DNA from: Clostridiales bacterium | Lineage (GTDB): Bacteria > Bacillota > Clostridia > Christensenellales > Aristaeellaceae | Assembly: GCA_004556155.1 (NCBI GenBank) | Contig: SFIM01000052.1 | Coordinates: forward strand, 1-8,872 | Length of the DNA stretch: 8,872 nt | Direction of reading: 5' to 3' | Translations under genes and position numbers: made by a program | Shown: positions 1 through 5,623 of the stretch, piece by piece | Layout of the letters: each line of letters begins with the position of its first letter | Numbering within the stretch: position 1 is the first letter of the stretch | Notes under the pieces: model-generated | Database searches by the model: none | What the model saw: the letters and a program-made list of their open reading frames with translations, nothing else | What the model was told of the DNA's origin: nothing

Positions 1-21
1 GCGGTTGCTGGACTGTTCAAT

Positions 22-92
22 GCGCCTTTAGGCGCGGCAGGTATCATTGCCTTGAAGGCATGGTGCATACCACCGGCTTAGCCGGTGGTTTT
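22..92 (+). mobile_element. Cluster of three hairpins, possible IS200/IS605-type element end
   Basis: Three short hairpins lie within 70 bases: GCGCC-TTTA-GGCGC (22-35), TGCCT-TGA-AGGCA (48-60) and ACCACCGGC-TTA-GCCGGTGGT (69-89), the last followed by TTTGATT. Subterminal hairpins of this kind are typical of IS200/IS605 ends, where they are bound by the TnpA transposase and overlap the 3' end of the TnpB guide RNA. No transposase gene is visible because the window starts here. The assignment is inference from structure and from remembered similarity. A chance run of hairpins near a terminator is the alternative. One frame (1-81) is open and would encode a short hydrophobic tail ending at the TAG at 79-81, so a gene end is also possible. 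Confidence 0.33.
69..92 (+). terminator. Hairpin with short T-run
   Basis: This is a perfect 9-bp stem, ACCACCGGC (69-77) with GCCGGTGGT (81-89), a 3-base TTA loop and TTT directly after it. It would work as a weak rho-independent terminator for anything transcribed rightward from before the window. It may equally be the terminal hairpin of an insertion element; the T-run is short. Confidence 0.4.
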
Positions 93-100
93 GATTATAC

Positions 101-137
101 AAAAATGCGCCCCAGCCTTTGACAAAGAAGACTGGGG
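101..137 (-). terminator. Terminator of the secreted-protein gene
   Basis: Read on the minus strand, CCCCAG (137-132) pairs with CTGGGG (115-110). A small CTTT/AAAG stem sits inside the loop, and GCGCATTTTTG follows. It lies about 45 bases beyond the stop of the minus-strand gene at 182-592 and is the likely end of that transcript. The T-run begins a few bases after the stem, so efficiency is uncertain. Confidence 0.5.
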
Positions 138-181
138 GTGTGTTGTTGTGGGCTTGTCGGACAGAGGAAAAAGTTGCTTGA

Positions 182-592
182 TTATTTATTCGCGCCCTTT
201 AAAGCAAGCTGAAGCAGAAGTGCAGAAACCTGGTTTTCGGTGTAAGTCTTGTCATCAGCATAAAATGCCCAGTTTTTCATATAGGTTGCACCTTCACAAG
301 CAATCAGCATGCCCAGACAACCGAATAGAATCGTCTCGGAATCCATACCAGAGTAGAAATATGTCTTCCCCTTATAAGTCATGGTGATGGTATTGTAGTC
401 ATTAAGCCAACCAATTACAATCCAGTCTTTCAGAGAAGAGTCTACTTCGGTATCCATGGGAAGCCAGGTGAGATTGCTCGACAGAAACCATTCAGCAACT
501 TCGTCAATCGTTTTTGGGGTATTGGCCAGGCCACAGAATGGCAGGCAAAGGGTGGCAATAACGAGCAGCAGCGCAACGATTTTCTTTGTCAT
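182..592 (-). CDS. Small secreted protein of unknown function, four cysteines
   Basis: I do not recognise the family. The 136-residue product begins with Lys-Lys and a hydrophobic stretch (about residues 5-20), a typical Sec signal peptide. Cleavage is likely after Ala23 (GLA|N). No proper lipobox is seen, since the residues before Cys20 are Leu-Pro-Phe. The mature part is about 113 residues, rich in Trp and Tyr, with Cys92 and Cys99, and has no obvious membrane span besides a mildly hydrophobic stretch near 88-98. AAAGGAAG (601-608 on the opposite strand) sits 8 bases before the ATG, which supports this start. The gene stands alone between a strong promoter (679-707) and a terminator (101-137), and diverges from an XRE regulator gene that may control it. 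It is probably extracellular or surface-located; its role is unknown. Confidence 0.8.
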   Translation of the reverse strand: MTKKIVALLLVIATLCLPFCGLANTPKTIDEVAEWFLSSNLTWLPMDTEVDSSLKDWIVIGWLNDYNTITMTYKGKTYFYSGMDSETILFGCLGMLIACEGATYMKNWAFYADDKTYTENQVSALLLQLALKGANK

Positions 593-678
593 AGTGGATT
601 CTTCCTTTCTGTTTCTTTCTTCATGTTGAATACGGCGGCGGTTGCTGCCACACTTCCTTCATGGAGAATTCTGTAAGA

Positions 679-707
679 ATTATATAACAAAATTATATTG
701 TTGTCAA
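679..707 (-). promoter_or_regulatory. Consensus sigma-A promoter of the secreted-protein gene
   Basis: On the minus strand the -35 is TTGACA (707-702) and the -10 is TATAAT (684-679), separated by exactly 17 bases. Both hexamers match the consensus completely. Transcription should start near 672, giving an untranslated leader of about 80 bases before the ATG at 592. So perfect a promoter would be very active unless repressed, and the XRE gene lies divergently next to it. Confidence 0.85.
686..702. promoter_or_regulatory. Inverted repeat in the promoter spacer, candidate XRE operator
   Basis: AACAA (686-690) and TTGTT (698-702) form an inverted repeat with a 7-base AT-rich centre. It lies almost wholly between the -10 and -35 of the minus-strand promoter. 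A protein bound here would block RNA polymerase. Cro/CI-like proteins bind as dimers to sites of this size. The same half-site recurs as TTGTT at 742-746 and as ACAAC at 728-732, nearer the XRE gene. Binding is inferred; AT-rich DNA gives such repeats by chance fairly often. Confidence 0.4.
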
Positions 708-778
708 TAACTAATATTTCTTTTAATACAACATCATTTTCTTGTTAAACTATGCTTCAGTGATAGGAGGTGAAGTCA

Positions 779-1108
779 ATGCTTCCCAATCTGAAGCTAT
801 TGCGCAAGGAGTATGGCATCAGTCAGCAGGTATTGGCTGACATGATGGGCGTAAGCCAGCAATCGATCAATCAATATGAAAACCATAGCATCGAGCCGGA
901 TATCGCGCTGCTGACGCAAATGGCTGATTATTTTAACACCTCCATTGATTATATTGTCGGCCGCACAACGATTCGCCGCCCGATCGAGCGCGTGGAAGCC
1001 TTTCATTTGAATCAGGATGAAACAACGGTAATCAGCCAATATCGTATGCTAAAGCCCAAGGAGCAGCTTTGCATTCGTTCCATGCTGCAGATCATAACGG
1101 AAAAATGA
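779..1108 (+). CDS. XRE/Cro-CI family transcriptional regulator
   Basis: This is a 109-residue DNA-binding protein. Residues 4-60 form a classic HTH_3 domain: LKLLRKEYGISQQVLADMMG, then VSQQSINQYEN (recognition helix), then a Glu-Pro-Asp turn and a hydrophobic helix ending Tyr-Ile-Val-Gly-Arg. The short C-terminal helix (about 75-109) probably serves dimerisation. It lacks a peptidase or metabolite-binding domain, so it is a simple repressor-type regulator. The ATG at 779 is chosen because AGGAGG (765-770) lies 8 bases upstream; a GTG at 770 overlaps that site and is unlikely. Its divergent position next to the strong promoter at 679-707 suggests it controls the secreted-protein gene and perhaps itself. 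I see no convincing promoter of its own; TTGTCA (701) with TAATAC (724) is a weak candidate. Confidence 0.92.
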   Translation: MLPNLKLLRKEYGISQQVLADMMGVSQQSINQYENHSIEPDIALLTQMADYFNTSIDYIVGRTTIRRPIERVEAFHLNQDETTVISQYRMLKPKEQLCIRSMLQIITEK

Positions 1109-1146
1109 TGCTTGCCCGCGACATTTTTTGAGCTTTGAATAATCCA

Positions 1147-1182
1147 ATCCCCCGACTGCCCCAATCAGCCGGGGGATCGTTC
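1147..1182 (+). repeat. CCCCCG/CGGGGG hairpin, copy 1
   Basis: ATCCCCCG (1147-1154) pairs with CGGGGGAT (1170-1177), followed by CGTTC. It lies 39 bases after the XRE stop and could end that transcript. No real T-run follows, so it is a poor rho-independent terminator by itself. The same element recurs in the same orientation at 3007-3040. The two share 11 bases on the left and 13 on the right and differ mainly in the loop. Confidence 0.75.
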
Positions 1183-1191
1183 ATAAATTTA

Positions 1192-1246
1192 CAAAACTGG
1201 GAGAGTTTTGCCCGACTTGCGGCTCTTATAAGCGTATCCGGATACG
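1192..1246. promoter_or_regulatory. Inverted repeat and perfect palindrome upstream of sigma 1
   Basis: Two symmetric elements occupy the short leader of the sigma gene. The first is CAAAACT (1192-1198) with AGTTTTG (1204-1210), a 7-bp arm pair around GGGAG. The second is CGTATCCGGATACG (1233-1246), a perfect 14-bp palindrome lying 3 bases before the AAAAGGA ribosome site. Either could be a protein-binding site. An ECF-like pair, AAAAC (1193-1197) and CGAC (1213-1216), also falls here with a 15-base gap and would allow autoregulation, but the match is loose. No good sigma-A promoter was found. Confidence 0.4.
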
Positions 1247-1264
1247 AGAAAAGGATGTGAAGCC

Positions 1265-1756
1265 ATGGATGATCGGACAAGCGTGTTTGTTGACGCTGTG
1301 CAGGCGACGCGCGAACGCATGTATCGCGTTGCCAGGATGATGCTGCGCACGGATGCGGACGCGGAGGACGCGGTATCCACGGCGACGATGATTGCCTGGA
1401 AACAGCTGCCGCGCCTGCGCAATCTGGATGCGCTGCCTGCCTATCTGACGCGCTGCACGGTAAATGCGGCTCGTGCGATGCTGCGCCGCAGAAAGCGCGA
1501 GACGCTGATGGATGCGGCGCACTTGCCTGAGCGCCCGGCGCAAAGCGGCAAGGATACACCCGTGTGGATGTACCTGCAGCGATTGCCGGAAAAATACCGG
1601 CTGCCGTTGGCGCTGCGATATGGAGAGGATTTATCGCTAAAAGATACGGCGGAGATTCTGCGCATTCCCTGCGGCACGGTATCCTCGCGCGCATCGCGCG
1701 GACTGGCGATGCTCAGGAAAGAGCTTGAAAAGGAGGAAGCGGACGATGAACGATAA
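1265..1756 (+). CDS. ECF-type RNA polymerase sigma factor (sigma 1)
   Basis: This 163-residue sigma-70 family protein redirects RNA polymerase to a small set of promoters. Sigma region 2 spans about residues 8-78 (YRVARMMLRTDADAEDAVST, then a helix with TMIAWKQL and a basic tail RRRKRE). A short linker follows, then region 4 at about 103-155 with LPEKYRLPLALRYGEDLSLK and the helix-turn-helix AEILRIPCGTVSSRASRGLA. Only regions 2 and 4 are present, which defines the ECF class. The length is normal. The ATG has AAAAGGA 9 bases upstream. Its 3' end overlaps the start of the next gene by 11 bases, indicating coupled translation with its probable anti-sigma partner. The signal it answers to is not visible. 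Confidence 0.92.
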   Translation: MDDRTSVFVDAVQATRERMYRVARMMLRTDADAEDAVSTATMIAWKQLPRLRNLDALPAYLTRCTVNAARAMLRRRKRETLMDAAHLPERPAQSGKDTPVWMYLQRLPEKYRLPLALRYGEDLSLKDTAEILRIPCGTVSSRASRGLAMLRKELEKEEADDER

Positions 1757-2996
1757 GGAGATTTTGCAAAGCCGGCTGAAAACCGAACGCCCGGCTGTGC
1801 CCGAAGGCTTTGCCCAGCGGCAGGATGCGCTGCTTGGCAGCCTGCGGCGTGATCCCCAACCTGCCGTGTGCCGCATGCCGCGATTGGCCATTGTGCTGGC
1901 CGTAGTGATTGCTTTGGCGGGTACGATTGCTATTGCGGAGGTCAGCGGGCTGAAGCTTTTGGATTTTGCCAGGCGTAACGCAACAGAGCAAGGCCTCAGA
2001 AGCGCGGAGGTGCTGGATGGCGCGGATGATCTGATTCAAGACAATGTGAATTATCATGCGACGCAAACAGAGTACGCAGAGCATATCGTCAAGCAGGCTG
2101 CTTATGACGGCATGAACCTTTATATGCTGATTGAAAGCAGACCGCTGCGCGAGGACGTGCTGCTGATAGGACGCAAGCGGAACGGTTTTTTCCCCCCGTT
2201 GGAAAACGAAAAAATGGCGGATTTTACCGGAGCTGAGGCAGTTCCCACCGAGCTTGTGGCCGAGCATGCCGCTCGAACGGGCAAGCAAATGGTATATATG
2301 GACTTTATGACTGGCTGGAGCGACGGATATGTAGGCTGGAGAGGCTGCATCAACTATAAAAACAAAACGCTGCCGGACGGCTCGCTGCTTACGCTTTTGA
2401 CAATGGATACATCTGTCAATGACAAAGCAGAAATTACTGGATTGGTATGTCAGCAAAGCCCATTGTACTATGATAAGGACATCCCCCAGGAGCAATGGCT
2501 GGCGGAATGGAGGGAGGCGATGGGCGATTTGGAGTGCAGGATAGAAAAACCGGGTGAGATCATGATGGATACGGCTTATGCGGTGGATCAGGAGAATGTT
2601 CAGCGCAGCGAAATTACCTGTGATATCCCGCAGACGGAGATAAAATGGCGCGCAGAAAAAACGGTAAACCTTGATCTGACGGAGGAATTTGGCATATGCA
2701 TTACGCGCGTGGAAATGGAGGGCACGCTCTTTGCCACGCGGGTCAAGATCGAGCACGTAAAGACGGATGAAGAAACGCCCCATTTTTCGTTTACTATCAT
2801 GGATACAGATTATCAGCGCTATCCTTACTCGGCTTTGTTTGACAGCAGTATTGGGGGCATGCGAAATGGAGAATTGGGCAGCAGCGTTTATAGAACTTAT
2901 CTGATCCCGTTTGAAAGCGCGCCGGAACAGATCAACCTGTCCGTATATCAAAAGGGAAAAGAAAAAACGTATACAATTCAAATGACCGAAGAATAA
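1746..2996 (+). CDS. Probable membrane anti-sigma factor, large extracytoplasmic domain
   Basis: This 416-residue single-pass membrane protein has a cytoplasmic N-terminus (about 1-45) containing VPEGFAQRQDALLGSL, a hydrophobic span at about 46-66, and a roughly 350-residue outer domain with many acidic and aromatic residues. The topology and its place directly after an ECF sigma gene indicate that it binds sigma 1 and releases it on an outside signal. The HxxxCxxC zinc motif of ZAS anti-sigma factors is absent, so it resembles the zinc-free DUF4179/RsiV-like group common in Firmicutes; the exact family is uncertain. The ATG at 1746 is preferred over upstream in-frame TTG at 1725 because AGGAGG (1731-1736) is correctly spaced for 1746. 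The sensing domain shows no recognised enzyme motif. Confidence 0.78.
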   Translation: MNDKEILQSRLKTERPAVPEGFAQRQDALLGSLRRDPQPAVCRMPRLAIVLAVVIALAGTIAIAEVSGLKLLDFARRNATEQGLRSAEVLDGADDLIQDNVNYHATQTEYAEHIVKQAAYDGMNLYMLIESRPLREDVLLIGRKRNGFFPPLENEKMADFTGAEAVPTELVAEHAARTGKQMVYMDFMTGWSDGYVGWRGCINYKNKTLPDGSLLTLLTMDTSVNDKAEITGLVCQQSPLYYDKDIPQEQWLAEWREAMGDLECRIEKPGEIMMDTAYAVDQENVQRSEITCDIPQTEIKWRAEKTVNLDLTEEFGICITRVEMEGTLFATRVKIEHVKTDEETPHFSFTIMDTDYQRYPYSALFDSSIGGMRNGELGSSVYRTYLIPFESAPEQINLSVYQKGKEKTYTIQMTEE

Positions 2997-3006
2997 CAAA
3001 AGATAA

Positions 3007-3040
3007 ATCCCCCGACTACTCAATTAGCCGGGGGATCGTT
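3007..3040. terminator. CCCCCG/CGGGGG hairpin, copy 2, between convergent operons
   Basis: ATCCCCCG (3007-3014) pairs with CGGGGGAT (3029-3036), followed by CGTTTGCTTTG. It fills the gap between the stop of the first anti-sigma gene (2996) and the stop of the convergent one (3052), and probably ends both transcripts. On the minus strand the stem is followed by TTATCTTTTG. It is a direct-repeat copy of the hairpin at 1147-1182. Confidence 0.65.
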
Positions 3041-3051
3041 TGCTTTGATTG

Positions 3052-4038
3052 TTACTGCACGGCGGCCGCAAAGGCCTCAAAGAACTCGGGGCAGCTCCAG
3101 GTGCCGCAGGCCATCACGCTTTCGTCGCGGACGGCCATCTGCAGCGTCAGGCCGTTGGAAAGCTGAATCAGCAGGGATGCGCCCGTTTCGCTGGCACCGG
3201 AGCGCGCCAGGGTGGCGTTGCCGATCAGGGTGTTATACAGGCTTTGCGCCGTGGCTGCGTCCGTCACCGTGCCAACGCCCGTCAGCTCCATGGCAACGGC
3301 GTTGCCTGCGCGCAGGGTATCGGCCAAGCCCTCGCCGCCCTTCAGGGCGGTATTGCCAAAGGATACGCGCTGGAACACGCGCATGCTGCCATCCACATTG
3401 GCGGCGACCATCGCACCACTCATGCCATTGACGGAATAGACCGTTTCACCCTGCGGCACAACGTTGCTGACGATGCCGCCGCTGGTCAGCGCGGGTTCGC
3501 TGGTGTAGGCATCCACCGTGCCCAGGGCGCTGCCGGTCAGGTCGCTGCCCAGCGAGGTGGGGTTGGTAAGCAGACGATAGTAACGGCCGTCCACGCACAG
3601 CAGCGGGAAGTTTGCCCCGCTGGCCGGGGCCCAGATGCCGCGATAGCCGGGCTTTTCACGCTGAGAGATGGAGATGCTGCCCTTGGGCAGATCCAGCGCC
3701 AGTGAGCCGAGCGCGGGCTGCGCGCTGGGGTCGCCGCCGATCTGGGTGGAGATCAGCGCGCCATTACCGTGATTGGGGTTGGCGATCATCAGCGGAATGC
3801 CCACCAGCAAGCCGATAATAAAGGCAAAGCTGCACACCGTGGCCAGCACGCGGCCCGCATGGGTGGCGCGGCGCTTTTCGGGCGCGACAGCGGCCCAGGG
3901 GGAATTGCGGTAGTGCTTTTTGCCGTCCTTGCGGGCAAGCGCACCATCGCGCAGGATTTCGTCTTTCAGGTCTTGAGCGGCGTGAAGCCCTCCAAGCATT
4001 TCGGCAGTCATTTCGGGCAGTTGTTCCAATTGCTTCAC
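3052..4038 (-). CDS. Probable membrane anti-sigma factor of sigma 2
   Basis: This 328-residue protein has a cytoplasmic N-terminus (1-62) starting with EQLPEMTAEMLGGLHAAQDL, one membrane span (about 63-85, with Gly-Leu-Leu-Val-Gly-Ile-Pro) and a roughly 240-residue outer domain rich in Gly, Ser, Thr and Ala. Two stretches stand out: GYRGIWAPASGANFPLLCVD (about 130-150), and a C-terminal region with two cysteines around ACGTWSCPEFFEAF. It begins with GTG inside the stop of the sigma gene (GTGA overlap), so the pair is translationally coupled, which supports a role as regulator of that sigma factor. No zinc-finger anti-sigma motif is present. It shows no clear similarity to the other anti-sigma in this window beyond topology. 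The outer-domain family is not recognised. Confidence 0.75.
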   Translation of the reverse strand: MKQLEQLPEMTAEMLGGLHAAQDLKDEILRDGALARKDGKKHYRNSPWAAVAPEKRRATHAGRVLATVCSFAFIIGLLVGIPLMIANPNHGNGALISTQIGGDPSAQPALGSLALDLPKGSISISQREKPGYRGIWAPASGANFPLLCVDGRYYRLLTNPTSLGSDLTGSALGTVDAYTSEPALTSGGIVSNVVPQGETVYSVNGMSGAMVAANVDGSMRVFQRVSFGNTALKGGEGLADTLRAGNAVAMELTGVGTVTDAATAQSLYNTLIGNATLARSGASETGASLLIQLSNGLTLQMAVRDESVMACGTWSCPEFFEAFAAAVQ

Positions 4039-4544
4039 GCGGATTCGCCCCTTTCTTCTCCCAATATGGCTTCCAGTTTTTTTCTGCCGCGCGACAGGCG
4101 GCTGGATATCGTGCCCTCCGGCAGGTTCAGGATGCCTGAGATTTCGCTGATGCCGTAGCCCTGATAATAATACAGGATAAAGATCTCGCGAAAATCCGCC
4201 GGCAGGCTGTGAACCGCCTGCAGCACCTCGGCCTTTTCCATGTGCTTGCCTAAGGTGTCGGGCGCGGGAATCATCTCAAACGCCGGACTGCCCGATATCA
4301 CGCGCCGCACCCAGGCGGAGCGCCAGATATCGCGGCAACGGTTCATAGCCACCTTGAGCAGCCAGGTTTTTTCATGCCCAGGCTCCAGCGCCGGGCGATT
4401 GACAAACAGGCTGACAAACGCGTCGTGGCAGACGTCCTCCGCCTTTCCGCGATCGCCCAGATAGAAGTAGCTCACGCGGATAATATCGGAGGCATAACGG
4501 GTATAGAGCGCGTCAAACCATGCCGAAAACGCTTCGTCGGACAT
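4035..4544 (-). CDS. ECF-type RNA polymerase sigma factor (sigma 2)
   Basis: This 169-residue ECF sigma factor has region 2 at about residues 8-76 (LYTRYASDIIRVSYFYLGDR, AEDVCHDAFVSLF, then KTWLLKVAMNRCRDIWRS) and region 4 at about 107-161 (LPADFREIFILYYYQGYGIS followed by the HTH EISGILNLPEGTISSRLSRG). All expected landmarks are intact. The ATG at 4544 is chosen because AAAGGAG stands 9 bases upstream. An in-frame ATG at 4577 would add 11 residues but has only a distant GAAGGGG. The gene overlaps its anti-sigma partner by 4 bases. A near-consensus sigma-A promoter at 4656-4684 provides basal transcription, so the factor is probably controlled mainly by sequestration at the membrane. Confidence 0.93.
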   Translation of the reverse strand: MSDEAFSAWFDALYTRYASDIIRVSYFYLGDRGKAEDVCHDAFVSLFVNRPALEPGHEKTWLLKVAMNRCRDIWRSAWVRRVISGSPAFEMIPAPDTLGKHMEKAEVLQAVHSLPADFREIFILYYYQGYGISEISGILNLPEGTISSRLSRGRKKLEAILGEERGESA

Positions 4545-4655
4545 CGTTGACCGCTCCTTTCGTACCTCGTCACCCATACTAACGTAATACCCCTTCGTTT
4601 TCTTGCATGTATTTTTGAAAAAATAAAATAAATTTGCAGGATTACCGCATCAGTC

Positions 4656-4684
4656 ATTATACCCCAGCCGCGGACGGCAGTCAA
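4656..4684 (-). promoter_or_regulatory. Sigma-A promoter of the sigma 2 operon
   Basis: On the minus strand TTGACT (4684-4679) and TATAAT (4661-4656) are separated by 17 bases, matching the consensus at 11 of 12 positions. Transcription would start near 4649 and produce a leader of about 105 bases containing an AT-rich tract (about 4611-4634). It lies within the short gap after the stop of the upstream minus-strand gene (4709). Confidence 0.8.
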
Positions 4685-4708
4685 GCGATGGAAAGCTGCC
4701 AAAGCCTG

Positions 4709-5545
4709 TCAAAGTGTAAGCGGCTCGTGCTCTTTTGAAGGCAGGGCGCGGCACAGCGCCATCAGGAGCAGGCATGCGCAGCCGGGCAGGGGATAGAAGC
4801 GCTGACCCGTGATGATATACAGCCCGCACAGCATCAATCCATACAGCAAATACTGCCTGGCGCGATGCGGCTCCAGCATGCAGCGCAGGACGATTTTTGC
4901 ATGCTCTGGCGTGCGCTTTCGCTTGCCCAGTGCCACCAGCTGCGCATCCGTGGCTGGAAAAGCCGCGCCGGCCAGAGCGATCATGCGCGCCCGGCTGAGT
5001 GAGTGCACCCTGGGATATAGGATGGACTGCTGCTTGGCGGTATCGGTCAAGCCCTCTGCGCCGCAAAGAACGCCCGTCTCCGCCCCTTCAGCCAGGCAGG
5101 CGCGCTGAAAAGCGGCGATATCGCGCGCGGTCAGCTTTTCACCGGCAGGCAGCTGCGCGCAGGCAAGCAGCGCTTGTTTACCCTGAATGGCGCACAGCAC
5201 GCCTGTATCCAGCGCGCGCAGCATTTGTCCGTTCAGCGTTTGCGTTACCAGCAGCGCGGCTTCAAAGTGCGCACGGCGGGGCGGCATAAGCACCCAGGCT
5301 TCCAGCTTCATTTCACCGCCGATCTGCCGCCGCAGCCGATCCTCGCGGTTTTGCAGCCTGCGATCCCGCGTGCGCGCGCGCAACAGCATCAGCAGCGCAA
5401 AGGCTGCAATTCCCGCCAGTACCGCCGTGATACGCACGCCCCACAAAAGCAAAAAGAATACTACGCTGCCTGTTAGCAGCGCCAGCGTGCTGCCTGCTTC
5501 ATCCATGCGCCCGGCCAGGCGCGTGCGCTGCAAATAATCCTGCAT
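4709..5545 (-). CDS. Membrane protein, possible inactive nuclease-like middle domain
   Basis: This 278-residue protein is not recognised with certainty. Two hydrophobic spans lie at about 22-36 and 38-56, followed by a highly basic stretch (RARTRDRRLQNREDRLRRQ). A soluble middle of about 170 residues follows, then two more hydrophobic segments near 232-246 and 252-267. Within the middle, LTARDIAAFQRACLAEGAET and GVLCGAEGLTDTAKQQ resemble the conserved core of membrane-linked restriction-endonuclease-like (Mrr-type) domains, in which Gly-Ala, a hydrophobic strand and a Thr-Asp-x-Ala helix occur, but I do not see the catalytic Asp/Glu-x-Lys. The ATG at 5545 is preceded by AAAGGTAGG. A longer upstream frame to 5677 overlaps the divergent nadD and its promoter and is unlikely. 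It stands head to head with nadD. Confidence 0.7.
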   Translation of the reverse strand: MQDYLQRTRLAGRMDEAGSTLALLTGSVVFFLLLWGVRITAVLAGIAAFALLMLLRARTRDRRLQNREDRLRRQIGGEMKLEAWVLMPPRRAHFEAALLVTQTLNGQMLRALDTGVLCAIQGKQALLACAQLPAGEKLTARDIAAFQRACLAEGAETGVLCGAEGLTDTAKQQSILYPRVHSLSRARMIALAGAAFPATDAQLVALGKRKRTPEHAKIVLRCMLEPHRARQYLLYGLMLCGLYIITGQRFYPLPGCACLLLMALCRALPSKEHEPLTL

Positions 5546-5565
5546 ACTACTGCCTACCTTTCCGT

Positions 5566-5594
5566 TTGTAATTTGCGCAAAAATGCAGTATAAT
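5566..5594 (+). promoter_or_regulatory. Promoter of the nadD-yqeK operon
   Basis: TTGTAA (5566-5571) and a perfect TATAAT (5589-5594) are 17 bases apart. Transcription would begin near 5601, leaving a very short leader before the GGAGG (5612-5616) and the ATG at 5624. It sits in the 78-base gap shared with the divergent membrane-protein gene. Confidence 0.72.
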
Positions 5595-5623
5595 ATCACC
5601 ACAAAAGGAACGGAGGATGCGCG

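Noticed and set aside
621..662. Possible 13-residue upstream ORF in the minus-strand leader of the secreted-protein gene.
   Set aside because: It has an ATG and a stop but no ribosome binding site, and its codons show nothing unusual; short frames of this size are expected by chance.
1713..3023. Long open frame on the minus strand opposite the first anti-sigma gene.
   Set aside because: It mirrors the plus-strand gene, which has a good start site, a signal-like membrane span and coupling to the sigma gene; the minus product shows no recognisable domain.
3049..3705. Plus-strand open frame opposite the sigma 2 anti-sigma gene.
   Set aside because: High GC gives long antisense frames; it lacks a start signal and conserved motifs, and the minus gene is coupled to sigma 2.
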